The notes: a model not told the origin generated them from the sequence alone. A DNA stretch of 64,000 nucleotides from Przewalskia tangutica (GCA_029844215.1 CM056727.1:23039450-23103449), one strand, 5' to 3'. Positions 23,565 through 34,500 are shown, counted from the stretch's first letter. Numbers and translations: made by a program.

Positions 23565-26500
23565 ATGGAATGGAATCATGATAATATGTATTCAAATTTT
23601 TTCGAGTTTGATCTCAATCAACCTCTTCATTCAAGTTATGGGGAAGATAATTTAAATGAGCCTGATTCAATTGTTGGCAATTTCAATTTGAACGAGCCTG
23701 TAAATTCGGTATAAATAATGTCAACTATATAATTAATTCATTATAGTAATTATATTAAAATATTTGTTAATTTGTTTTCTTTTAAATGTCACAAGAGTAT
23801 GCATTTTCAACAGCTCGGTCATACCATGAAAATATTGATTGTTCAAATGCTCAATCGTGTGATGAAAATGTTGATTATTCAAGTTATTTCATTGCTGAAC
23901 ATGTTTTTTCTCTATACATTTTATTTTCGGGGATAGCTAAATCGACTACAGTTTATGCATTTTCTCTATATATATTCTCAAAATAAAATTCTTCATCTCA
24001 TATTATATTGTGTTGATTCTTTTTATTTCTAATTTATATTAAAAGAACTTGTTAAATCATAAAAAAATAATTTTCAATTTTTTTTATATATATAATTTAT
24101 TGGAAAATATAATATACACAAATATTACCCCAATTATTTTTATAAATATTACCGATAAAAATATATGAAATTATATTGTTTTTAACTATTTTTTATGCTC
24201 ATTACGAAAATAATAATATAAGGTATAGTTTAATTAATTACACATATTTAATAAAAGTAGATTAGTCTTTTATTTTTTAAATATAAACTAACTGTTAATT
24301 TGAGATAAAAGAGCATTAAAAAAGAAGAATGATTTGCAAAATGATACTTCTTTATTTTTAAATAAAAGTTTGATCTTTGAGTTTTAGAAATAAGATTCCT
24401 TTAACAAATAGGCTCTTATTCCTAAAATCGACTTTTAAATTTTTTGCTCGAATTAACTAGTTAAAGAATTATTAATTTGTTTTTTTATATTCAACATTTA
24501 TATCAAATATGTAAAAACATGATATCTAAAAACTTTTTTTATTAATTATAGTTTTATTTTATATTTTCATTCATCATATAACCACGATAAGTTAGTGTAA
24601 TCTAATAATATATATATATATATATATATTGAGTGGTAAGTATTAGTTGGTTTTCAAGAAATTTGATAGAAATAGTATTTTCTTTTATTAATATATTAAC
24701 TTAAAATTACCCTATATTATTAAAAATAGAATAATTATATATTCGTACTATTAATATCAAAATACCTTTGTATTAATATTATTTTTTCATTTTTAAACAT
24801 AAATAAAAAGAATGAATTGAGCCACAATGAAGCTTTATTTGTAGTTTTATTTGTAGTTGTCGATAATCATGATTTATTTATATATATTTTGTGCAAAATC
24901 TTAGGTTTTTGATACTCATGGCGCTTATTTTTTGGGCAAGAGCAATTGCTCGTAAAAATGGGTTTGTTCTCGTGATACGAAGATCCGATAAGCATTTGTT
25001 GGACGAAAGGGTAATGTAACATTGATGTGTGAAAGGGTGGAAAATATCAAGAACCAAGAATCCAAAAGATATTCTTGAAGAGTTAAAACGGTGCGACAGA
25101 ACGAAAAATGTGATTGTCCATTCAAAATTCAGGATTATATGAGACAAAACAAGGTGGATGGGTGGTTAAGATAAAGTGTGGATTTCACAATCACCCCGTG
25201 TCGATAGCTTACGGACATTCACTGTGGTCGTTTAAGTGCCAAGAGTATAATTTGTTGCCAATATGACACAAAGTGGTGCACTCCCAAAGAATATATTAGT
25301 GGCGTTAAAGAAACAAAATAGTGAAAACGTAACGCTTACGCCAAATATATAATGATATTCAAAAATCGATGCAATAACCGAGAAGGTAGAACGAAATGCA
25401 ACAATTGGCCGAGGTTAATATCGTAAAATAATTATGTGGAATGTCATAGAGTAGATCTTTGAATCGCAAGTTATCAAAGAACTTTTTGGGCACATCCGTA
25501 ATCAATTCATTTGCTAAACACATTTTCGTATGTGTTGATTTTTATACCACTTATAAAACAAATGAATATGGATTCCACTACTTGAGATTGTCGGGATCAC
25601 ATCAACGGAATTTACGTTTCCGTGGCTCACGACTTATAGAGGCAGAGCGGGTTGACAATTATATTTGGGCATTGAAGATGTTAAAATCATTGATTAGAAA
25701 TACAGACACATCCACCCGTGTAATTATTACTGACAATGATAAAGCTGTAGAAACTGCCGTGAAGGTCGTGTTCCCATCAGCAAAACACTTGTTGTGTCGG
25801 TGGCATATCTCAAGAAACGCGTAAGCAAAAATAAAGATTAACGTCAAGGATGTGGATTTGCAATGTTCGATGATACGTTGTTGGGGAATAGTAATGAACT
25901 CTTTGAACGTTGACGAATACACAAAAAATTGGAAATGCTTTCTGGGGGTATGTCGTGAATATCCATACCTGATCAAATATGTTTCAAAGCAATGGATTCC
26001 CTACAAAGAACAATTTGTCTCTGCTTGGACAAATAAATTCCTGCACTTCGGCAACAGAACGTCAAACAGGTATGTGTGATTATGAAATTCCTGCACTTCC
26101 TTTGTAGTTGTTATGAAATTATGATTTATTTATTTATATAATATTTTGTACAATATCAACTACTAATTGTTTAGATGCATATATAGGGCCGAAGGTGCTC
26201 ATAGCACATTGAAATCGATGCTTAAGTCAAGAGGTGATTTTGTTTATTGTTGGGCAACTATTGATAACTTAATCACACTTCAGCACAGTGAAATTCGTAG
26301 ATCTTTCGAAATAAGTAAGATGAAAGTGGAGCATCAGATCAATAAATCACATCTGTTCAAAAAATTGATTGGTTATGTGTCAAAAAACGCCTTCATCGCA
26401 TCAACGAGGAGTTAAAAGAGTGAATGAGGTTGGCCTAGTAGAAGAACTTTGTGGCATGGTTTTGAGCTCCGATACGGGTTACCTTGTGCACACACCACTT

Positions 26501-27766
26501 GCAAGTATGTTTACAAGGGTTGTACGATTCCTTTATCATCTGTGCATACCCATTGGAAAAGATTAACAATGAAATTATGCACAGAAGATAGATATGAATC
26601 ATACTCATTTATTCAGGACCTGGAGGCCGTTCAAAGACGCTTTGACATGCGTGATGTCTCCGTAAAATTGACCTCCACAGAAAAGTACGGGAGTTAGCTT
26701 ATCCAGACACTACAACAATGCGAGCGCCAGTGGAAAGGGTCAAAACAAAAGGACGTCAACATTCTAAGGTTGCGAAATCAATTAAACGAGAACGTTCATA
26801 TTTCGAACACGTCGAATCTGGTGTTTATAATGCTCCAAGGAGTTCAATTCACGTGAGCAACTCATCCTACTTTAATCCAAAAAACTTTGTTCCTATTGGC
26901 GCTCCGAGACATTCAATCGACGTGTCTGATTCTTCGTACTTTGATAAAGTTGATGTTGTTAAAGACGGTGCTTCATGGCTTTCATTTCATGTGCCTGATC
27001 CTTCATCCGACAACCTCAATATTATTTCTGATAGTGCTCCGGTAGACACAGTTCTCACCGATTACATCAATGAATTTCCGAAATATGTTATTCCTTTTAT
27101 TAAAAATATAATCGATGTTGCACGTGACGGAAATTGCGGATTTCGGGTGGTCGCAAACTGAGTCACACCTGAGTGTGGTGAGAAAAATTATTTTTGGATA
27201 AGACATGATCTATATGAGGAGCTCATGACTTGACATAAGCTATATCTTGAAATATTTGGCGAGAAAAATTTCAAAGAATATGAAAAGACACTTAATGTGC
27301 AATATTGGGGAAGCGTACCAATGTGTCATTGGATGACCATGCCAGATATGAGGTTTTTGATCGCATCAAAATTTAATGTTGTTGTAGTTTATATTTCACC
27401 ACGTGGGTGCACAACGTTATTTTCATTGCGGTCTGAACCCAAGGCACCCGAGGATCATGAAATCGTTGGCATTGATTTCGTGAACAATTGTCATTTTGTT
27501 CAGGTAATTATTTTTGCATCTACTATACTTTTCATTGTTAATTTGTTTTAATTTCCTAAAATATTTTTATCGTGTTTATAGGTCATTTTGCATGATGGAT
27601 CACCAATTCCACCTACTCATCCTCAATGGAAAGAATACCGGTTTCCAAATGCTTATGCTTGAAAAATATCTTATATACAGAAGATGCTTCATTTTAAAAA
27701 TTTAGAAGCTATTAACGCAAATGTAGGAAATTACGGTCAAATAAATTTAGTTAGTGACTCGTGATG
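23565..27766 (+). pseudogene. FAR1-type MULE transposase fused to OTU protease domain, decayed
   Basis: The likely N-terminus (ATG 23565) contains 'FEFDLNQP' and stops at a GT donor (23709). A FAR1-type DNA-binding region follows near 24910-25200 ('KCDCPFKIQ', then 'CGFHNHPVSIAYG' after a frameshift). The MULE transposase spans 25459-26697: first catalytic Asp in 'VCVDFYTTYKTNEYG', second in 'IITDNDKA', then 'LLCRWHISRNA', Glu in 'RAEGAHSTLK' (after a probable intron at about 26070-26174) and a SWIM finger ('YGLPCAHTTCKYV'). The C-terminal OTU cysteine-protease domain has 'DGNCGFRVVA' (27127-27156) with the Asp and Cys. 'WMTMPDMRFLIASKFNVVVV', then 'FVNNCHFVQV' with the His, and 'HPQWKEYRFP' follow. 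Several stops and frame changes show it is a pseudogene. Confidence 0.88.
24600..24632. repeat. (TA)n microsatellite
   Basis: A run of alternating TA within the AT-rich 24000-24850 part of the MULE, which otherwise shows no coding signal. Confidence 0.85.
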
Positions 27767-28196
27767 TATATTTGTATTTTTTTTGATACGTTGAAATGTA
27801 AATATATATTTTTTATTGAATACAATAAGTTTAGTGTAATTGTATTTTATTTTGTTATTTTTTAATTTAATAAAAAAAAAAGAGTAAGTGAGAAAGTGAT
27901 AAAAAATGGTTTCCAATATTTAAGAGATTTTTTATATTACTAATTATCATTGATTATAATAGTTATTGTTTTTTCCGTCTTATTATTTAATATACTAAAT
28001 TAATATTATCTTAGATAATATAATTTAAAAAAAAAACGAAATCAGAAAAAAAAAAAAAGGAAAAAAAAAAGGGAAAGGGAAAGGGATGATGGGACGATTC
28101 TCGCTACAGGCGTATGCGTGAGGGCAAAGTGATGATGGGACGATTTTTTTGTTTATTTTTTTATTTACGCGTTTTTTTTTATTTTTTTTATTTACG

Positions 28197-28285
28197 CCGT
28201 TTTTTTTTTAAATTTGTCACATCACTGTTTGGGGGGTATTTGCAGTGATGTGACTGCAAATACCCCGGTATTTTTAGCGGTCCCC
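28197..28285 (-). repeat. MULE right TIR with internal hairpin
   Basis: Inverted partner of 23165-23253, carrying the same GGGGTATTTGCAGT hairpin. Just inside it (28080-28150) 'tgatgatgggacgatt' occurs twice as a subterminal direct repeat. Confidence 0.9.
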
Positions 28286-28697
28286 ATTTAAGTAACTCTT
28301 TGTTTATTTTCCAAGTTCTGCAGCACAGTCTCACATGACATTTTCAGATGCTCAATCAATCATAATGCTGACACTACATTGTGGTGCAAACTAAGGCTGG
28401 CTAACGGGGCGGGGTCGGGGTCTTGCGGAGCTGGGGTAGGGCAAGTTCGGGGGTGGCGGGGTCGGGGCTGACGGGGTTGGGGTCGGGGGTTGATCATTTT
28501 TTTATTTGCCCTTAAATTAAATAAATAACACACACACAACAAGATAGTTTAATAAAAACATCCCAAGACTGTTTTTGTGCCTCTTATATTATTCGACTAG
28601 AATTATGATTTTTTTTTTTGTAATACAATTTCAAAATTGAACTTGGTGATATTGAAAGTTGCAAATAAATAACATACTAAAATTACAATTAAAAAAA

Positions 28698-31092
28698 CTA
28701 CATTTTAAGAAACACATTTTTTAGTTTCTTTATAATTTCTTGTGGTTTTTTGGTTGGAATTGGTATATCTTGGTCAAATTGGTCGACGTCGCTTGCACAT
28801 CCGTCAGATAAGATTTCGTTGTAGTTGTAGTCTTCTTCTTCGCTGATCTCCGGTTGGCCGCACCTCCTACGTTTCGCACAAATCCATTCTCTGAATAGAA
28901 CTGCAATTTCTAATGAGTCTCCTGCCAATGAATGTCTGTGCTCCCCTATTTGAAATCTTTCCGCAGAAAACGTGCTTTCAGACGCTGTTGATGACGCTTG
29001 AATGTTCAACACATCTCAGGCAATCTTAGATAGTGTTGGAAAATTCTTCTCATTGTCCCTCCAGTATTTTAGCAAGTCTTCACGTCCCTCTTCATTTTCA
29101 ATTGATTCGTACGGTACAATACCCTGCAAAACAAAAACATCAAACTCGCTAACTTGGTTAGAAATGATACCATTAAACATTCTATGTCTGAGGCTTTCAA
29201 TACTAGCCGCAACATGTCGTTTTTGAGGTTGTGTTGAAGACGAAGATGGCATGGAAGCCGGTTGGTTGCTAGCACTTTCTTGTTGGTAATGCGTATATAC
29301 TTTTTTACATTTATCATGTATGCTAGACAACTCTTCTTCTCTAGTTTTTTCAATAGGTGGTGGGTCATTTGGATTTTTGGAAGATGGAGGTGGAAGTTTA
29401 TCCATGCAATCATAAATAGTTTCAATAAGTGCTTTACAACCGTCTATTTTAATAGATTGATTTAATACAACACTAATAATATAAATTGGGGGAATATGAA
29501 TAAAATAATTTTTCATTTTTAGAAACATTTTTTTAATAGGTGTCTTATAAGCTGGGTTTTCCATATATTCACTAAGTAATATAAATATTAGAGCTATATA
29601 AAATAACATTGATGAATAGTGTGATAATAATACCGAAAAATTATTTAGTAGCTAGATAAAACTTCTCTAAAAATGTATTTAATTCTAAAATTGTATCCCA
29701 ATCGGAATCAATAATCATATCAATAGGATTTCGATTACGGGCGTTAAAAAATTGGGTTACATGTCTTCTATACTCATAAGCAACACGTAGTTGGTTGTAT
29801 AAAGAATTACATCTAGTGCATACTTCTTCGAAATTTTTTCTGTAAGGTAGTTCACAATCGTGACAAGTTTTTTATATTCTTTTATTCTTTGTATTCTATT
29901 ACTTTTTAAAATAAAGTTTATAGCAAATTATATTTTTACAAGAATGTCTTCAAAAAGTGATAGACCATCCTTTACAACTAAGTTATAAATATGACATGCA
30001 TATTTTATATGAAAATGATCTGGAAAAAGATGGAGTTAATACATTTTTAATAATCTAACAACAGAATTATTAGAAGATGCATTATCTAATGTAATACTCA
30101 TAATTTTATCAGTTATGTCATAATAATCGCAAACTGAAAAAATATTTTCTGAAATAAAAAGACCAGTATGCCTACTATCAATATATCTATATGCTAAAAT
30201 ATGTTTTTGCATAGAAAATTTATAGTCTATCCAATGACATGTTACAGTTAAATAATCATGGCGTTAGTACTACGGCCAATATCAGACGTAATAAATACTT
30301 TGTCAGGAAAATGATATAATGAATAACGTAAATATTGTTGATATTCGTGTGCAAATTTAAAAACGTTTTTCCTAACAGTTGTTCTAGAAAAACCGTTATA
30401 AGCAGGATTGTACATTTCTCTTATATAATGAATAAAACCAAGGGAATCAGGAAATGAAAAGGGCAAACCCTCAACTGCAACTAATTTTGATAATGCTTCC
30501 CTATCTTTATTTTTATCGTATTTATGGCCTACAATTGCATCCGTCATATGGTCAATTTGACCCTGTACCTGGTGCGGGACAATATGTGAACCTTGTCCCG
30601 ACTGAGAGGACATTGACTCACCCTTCATTTTAGCCTTATATTCATCCCATGTAGCTTTGTGTTTGTTATTTAAATGCGTAGTTAAGCCTCCCGTCCCGTT
30701 ATGACCTTTTCCCATTTTAAATTTATAAACAATTTTACAAATTGTGCATCTAGCAGCTTAATTTCTACGTCTCTATCAAAAAAAAGTCCATACAAGTGAT
30801 GTTAATTTTCGTTCTGACGGGCCTCGTCTCATACTAGGGGGAATAGGAGGCGTTCCAGTTTGAGGTGCATTAGTGAGCGTGTCATCTAGATTAGTGGTGT
30901 GTCATCTAGATTATCTTGTAAATTAAAGTCTTGTTGAGTTCCAGAAAATAACTCATCGTCTAAATCTAATAGTACTTCAGGAAATAATTCAGTATCAACA
31001 AAATTGTCATGTCTAGGAGGAATAGGATGACTAGAAGTACCCTTGCCCTTGTTACATCTACTAGAAGAAGTCCGACCCTTAACCTTAAACAT
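28698..31092 (-). pseudogene. hAT transposase remnant, copy 1
   Basis: Reading on the minus strand: a Ser/Asp-rich N-terminal piece (30886-31092). A BED zinc finger follows: 'CTICKIV' near 30730-30750 and 'HLNNKHKATW' in the frame ending 30248. A core segment reads 'HMTDAIVGHKYDKNKDREAL'. A frameshifted middle runs from 30247 to about 29620. The conserved C-terminal part is at 29016-29609, and the hAT dimerisation domain at 28698-29012 ('ESTFSAERFQIGEHRHSLAG', 'EIAVLFREWI'). Stops and frame changes prevent a full-length product. It is related to RICESLEEPER/DAYSLEEPER-type and other plant hAT transposases. Confidence 0.87.
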
Positions 31093-31477
31093 ACATCTTA
31101 ATCCTTCAATTATGCAAATAAATAATTAAAGATAATGAAATTAAGTGCGCTAAATAAATTGAAAAAACAATAATAATTTAATGAAGGAACAAATGTACCC
31201 AACACCGACGTAACGCCGACGTGTAATCGAGATGTTGAAAATTGAAACTTTGCTCGATGGATGATCCCCAAGCTAGTTGCCAACTTCACTCCCAAGTGAG
31301 TAAATAAAATTGAATATTTAGTAGATAATGTAGAGAGATTGATCGAGAGATTGTAGGAAGATTTGTGAGAAAGAATGAAGAGAAAATGATGTATTTATAG
31401 TTGAAAAATTGGGTTAAAGTGTAAATATAATAACTTAGGGATTAAAAATAAATATTAAGGGGTAGGGGGGAATTTGG

Positions 31478-31520
31478 CCGTTGTACAACGGGCAAACTGG
31501 GTATAGCCGTTGTGCAACGG
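31478..31520. repeat. Subterminal palindromes of hAT copy 1
   Basis: CCGTTGTACAACGG (31478-31491) is a perfect 14-bp palindrome. CCGTTGTGCAACGG (31507-31520) is the same with one change. They are candidate transposase-binding sites. Related CCGTTG/CAACGG motifs occur at the equivalent end of hAT copy 2. Confidence 0.7.
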
Positions 31521-31662
31521 GTGGGAAAGGGGTCGGGGTCGGAGAATTTTCTCGACCCCGTACCGAAATCGATACCGAGTACCGGTATTCGATCCCGCTA
31601 CAGGGTCAGGCGGGGTGTGGTGGGGTCGGGTACCCGCCCCATTGGACAGCCATAGTGCAAAC

Positions 31663-31982
31663 TGACCATAAAAGGTTCTCAATAGAAATCCCCGGTTCAC
31701 AGCATGTGGAGAATGAATACATGCATAAATTGCCAGCTTATGAACAAATGATACTGGTTTTTCTTCTTATTATTAAAGCAAGTCCACTTTTCAAGAAAAA
31801 TTCAATTGCAACATCATTATACAGACACCAAAGGTGGAAAAGGAAATGTTCCAAGAACCTACGGATGCCCCTAGTACAAAGCCTTTAACTATGCAAGTGA
31901 GGAAAGAGGTGGGGATAAAGGTCTTAATGAACAACGAAGAACTCTAAATTATATGTAAATACATAACAAGATACAACAAATT
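31663..31982 (-). other. 3' flank of the PPR gene
   Basis: About 320 bp between the hAT TSD and the PPR stop codon. It probably holds the PPR 3' UTR on the minus strand. No gene seen. Confidence 0.5.
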
Positions 31983-33497
31983 TTACTGTTGCAACTTTAA
32001 CACTGTATCTTCATCAAACCTGAATCCAGTCATCTCTGCCTCCTTGCAGATATCCTTACACTTGGCCAGCCTTCCAGAAGCCATATAAACTTTGATCAAG
32101 CTGCAGTATATGTCAAAAGTTGGACTAAAACCTGCTTCCTTAAGTTTAGAGAAATAGCGTACAGCCCTTGAGAGATCGTTCAAAGCAACAAAGAGCTTAA
32201 TCACTACATGATAAGCAGGAAGATCAAAAAGGCAATTTGAAGCCTCCATTTCCCATAGCATGGCTAACGCCTCTCTATAATTGTTCGCTGAATAACGACA
32301 GTGAATCAGAGTAGTATACATAACTACACTTGGATTACCACCAGATTTCCTGAACCAATCATATAGTCCCTCCACGATCTCAAATCGTCCCAGCCTAATG
32401 CAAATCTTCATGATAGCTGTGCAGTCTTGTGGAGTCAAATTCAGATCATCTCTCACAGCAAGGTCCTCTAATAATACCAACACAAGTGTGCTTTTATCAG
32501 GATCCTTACCAAGCTCTAAGATTAGCTTAGCATACATCCCAGTATCAAGCACTCTGTTAGATTCCTTAGCCATTGAAAGAAGCTTCAAAGCAAGCTTCAG
32601 GCTTCCTCCTTTAATATAACCCCTTAACATTGCTTCATACACATTCCGACTAGCTAAGCCAGTGAACTTGTCCAAATCAAATGGCATTTTTAACTCGTTT
32701 GATCCTGCAAGAACTTCAACGGTAGAAGCAAGAATATGATCATCTGGGAAAAGATGGGGTTGATTCTTCACCCAACAGAACGTTTCCAGAGCTCTCTCTG
32801 GAAGCCCCAAATAACCCAACTCTCGGATTGTCAATGACAATGATCCTTTTCGAAGAAAGGGACTCCATTTACTGAGAACCTTTGATACATTTTCCTCTGC
32901 TGAAAGACCCTGAATTTCTTTTGCCAAACCAATCAAGAAAGTGGGATTCTTGTACACTTGCTTTGATACGGATTGTCTTGAAATGTTTGTGAATCTCTTT
33001 GGTGTTGGAAGTCCTAAAGGTCGAATCTTGTAAGGAAGGGGTAGAGGCAAAGGCCTCTCTCTATCCAATTTTCCAGGCTTCTGAGGGATCCTCCCTTTAA
33101 AAAGAGATGAAATCGTTTCCATCTCATCCGACTCCCATATAATTCCCTCATCAATTCCATTAGAAGAAGCATCACTTGCAACTCCCTCATCATTATCAAT
33201 GAAAGTATTAATATTTGGTTTCAAGGTTGATTCTTCATCATTCTCATACAAGACCCTTTTGAAGGTATATTTCATGTCTGGTGGAAGCTTGGATCGCCGA
33301 GGATTTCCGAGGTTCTTTGGAAGTTTTGTGTGGTTAGTTCTATTACTAGATATAGCCATGAAAACAACTCTTTCCCCTCTTCTTCCAAGACTTGAAGGTG
33401 TGCTGGAACAACTATCCTGGGAGATGGGATATGTGGATGTAGACCAAGGAAAGGACTCATAGATGGTCGAGAACATGCAACAATTCCTGCTGAGCAT
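31983..33497 (-). CDS. Pentatricopeptide repeat protein, EMB975/At2g01860 type
   Basis: A single 504-codon exon. In Arabidopsis the matching gene is EMBRYO DEFECTIVE 975, a P-class PPR protein of about 490 aa. PPR proteins bind organellar RNA, and a plastid location is predicted, not shown. The N-terminal ~140 residues are acidic and non-repeat with a conserved patch 'KNLGNPRRSKLPPD' and 'RPLPLPLPYKIRPLGLPTPK'. PPR motifs follow, clearest at the C-terminus ('VVMYTTLIHCRYSANNYREA', 'AYHVVIKLFVALNDLSRAVR', 'FDIYCSLIKVYMASGRLAKC'). The start at 33497 is the first in-frame ATG after an upstream stop. A second ATG 47 codons in ('MAISSNRTNH') is possible. No intron or break is seen. Confidence 0.9.
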   Translation of the reverse strand: MLSRNCCMFSTIYESFPWSTSTYPISQDSCSSTPSSLGRRGERVVFMAISSNRTNHTKLPKNLGNPRRSKLPPDMKYTFKRVLYENDEESTLKPNINTFIDNDEGVASDASSNGIDEGIIWESDEMETISSLFKGRIPQKPGKLDRERPLPLPLPYKIRPLGLPTPKRFTNISRQSVSKQVYKNPTFLIGLAKEIQGLSAEENVSKVLSKWSPFLRKGSLSLTIRELGYLGLPERALETFCWVKNQPHLFPDDHILASTVEVLAGSNELKMPFDLDKFTGLASRNVYEAMLRGYIKGGSLKLALKLLSMAKESNRVLDTGMYAKLILELGKDPDKSTLVLVLLEDLAVRDDLNLTPQDCTAIMKICIRLGRFEIVEGLYDWFRKSGGNPSVVMYTTLIHCRYSANNYREALAMLWEMEASNCLFDLPAYHVVIKLFVALNDLSRAVRYFSKLKEAGFSPTFDIYCSLIKVYMASGRLAKCKDICKEAEMTGFRFDEDTVLKLQQ

Positions 33498-33569
33498 TTG
33501 GTCGAACAGTTGGTGGGCACGGACTAGTAGAAGCTTTGATGCTTACAGTTGGGCCTTCAATGAAACCAG

Positions 33570-33707
33570 TTACATATAGCGAAGAAAATGGATTATACAG
33601 GAAAAGACTTTGGTGGGTGCCACTCGAGTTTGATTGACAGATTTGGCGACCAAACGGCGCAAAGCTAAGGACTGAGTAGGCATTGGATAAGGGAGAAACA
33701 GTAACAT
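33570..33707 (-). other. Possible upstream ORF in the PPR gene leader
   Basis: An ATG at 33707 opens a 45-codon frame (starting 'MLLFLPYPMPTQSLALRR', stop TAA at 33570) that ends 73 bp before the PPR start codon. If the leader is transcribed from upstream of 33707 it would be a uORF. A different open frame without ATG overlaps it, so the evidence is weak. Confidence 0.35.
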
Positions 33708-33868
33708 ATTGTCGTCTTGTTGAATTCTGTTAAAAGGGGAACAAAATGAAGGGGCAAGTTTTTTTTTCCTAATTAAACGTTACAGAGTTTTGGGCTAAAA
33801 TTTTGCCTTATTATCTATGAAGTAACTTTATTTTCGTCCTTCAAATATAATTCATATTTAATTTCTTT

Positions 33869-34098
33869 TTTTTTTTGTTGACGAAAGAATCATGCCGCAT
33901 TCTTCTTTCGAGTCTTGTACCCTGATCGACGTATGATAGTCTAAACCACGCGTCAGCTGATTCGCAGTACAGCGGCCAAGGTGTGTTCCCAAGAGCGAAG
34001 CGGTGCGAGCGTTCTGCAGGGTTTTGAACTCATGTGCTCTCCCACACCACTGCGCGTGAGATCTGCCTCGCTTGACTAACCTGTTTAGGACTTCGGAT
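33869..34098 (-). mobile_element. tRNA-derived SINE insertion
   Basis: About 230 bp flanked by a perfect 15-bp TSD ATATTTAATTTCTTT (33854-33868 and 34099-34113). On the minus strand it has an A-box-like 'gcgcagtggtgtggg' (about 34045-34060) and a B box 'GAGTTCAAAACCC' (34019-34031). It ends in an A-tail (the T tract at 33866-33876 on the plus strand). These are the hallmarks of a Pol III SINE copied by a LINE machinery. It lies about 370 bp upstream of the PPR start. Confidence 0.9.
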
Positions 34099-34172
34099 AT
34101 ATTTAATTTCTTTAACTTTACTAAAGTGGGACACTTTTGTCTCTCCCTAACATAAATCAATTAAAAAGTAAC

Positions 34173-34495
34173 TGTTAAATATACATATAATATACATATA
34201 ATATACATGTATATTGGATATGTTTCCTAAGCTAAATGGGCCACAGTCGAGATGCCCAGTTTGTGAGGTCCAAAGCTGAGAGGTCCAGCCAAGGGCCCTA
34301 TTACCTTAGTGTATATTTGATATATATTATGTAGAAGTCTTTACCTTAATTAGTCTAGTACTATTACCATAATTGTATAGTTAGACTCCAAATAGAATAG
34401 AGATTTAGATGTAGAATAAGAAAATAATTTTTCTATTGTAACGTGTATATATATGTCTTTAATTAATAAAAATAATCAAGGGATTAATTGTTTCA
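34173..34495 (+). mobile_element. Copia solo LTR
   Basis: 323 bp, TGTTAAATATAC...ATTGTTTCA, flanked by a perfect 5-bp TSD GTAAC (34168-34172 and 34496-34500). The 3' part ('ttaccataattgtatag', 'aataatcaagggattaattg') is related to the LTRs at 42799-42976 and 49114-49410. Confidence 0.9.
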
Positions 34496-34500
34496 GTAAC

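Larger units (their letters stand above)
23165..28285 (+). mobile_element. Mutator-like element (MULE) with transposase-OTU gene
   Basis: A 5121-bp element. The terminal inverted repeats start GGGG at both ends and stay similar for about 90 bp. They are flanked by a perfect 9-bp TSD ATTTAAGTA (23156-23164 and 28286-28294), which is diagnostic of Mutator-type transposition. The interior holds a decayed transposase gene on the plus strand (23565-27766). It sits between GHR1 and the EMB975-type PPR gene. Termini and TSD are well preserved although the gene has stops and frameshifts, so it may have been mobilised in trans or decayed after insertion. Confidence 0.95.
28392..31654 (-). mobile_element. 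hAT transposon, copy 1
   Basis: A 3263-bp element with ends TAAGGCTGGC and (inverted) TATGGCTGTC, flanked by a perfect 8-bp TSD GTGCAAAC (28384-28391 and 31655-31662), diagnostic of hAT elements. Both ends are followed by G-rich subterminal repeats ('ggggtcgggg' and similar). The decayed transposase lies on the minus strand (28698-31092). The left end is 106 bp from the MULE's right terminus and the right end is about 330 bp from the PPR stop codon. Confidence 0.95.

Noticed and set aside
33858..34160. 100-codon frame on the minus strand with Cys and Arg residues
   Set aside because: It coincides with the SINE bounded by a 15-bp TSD, so it is a by-product of the repeat.
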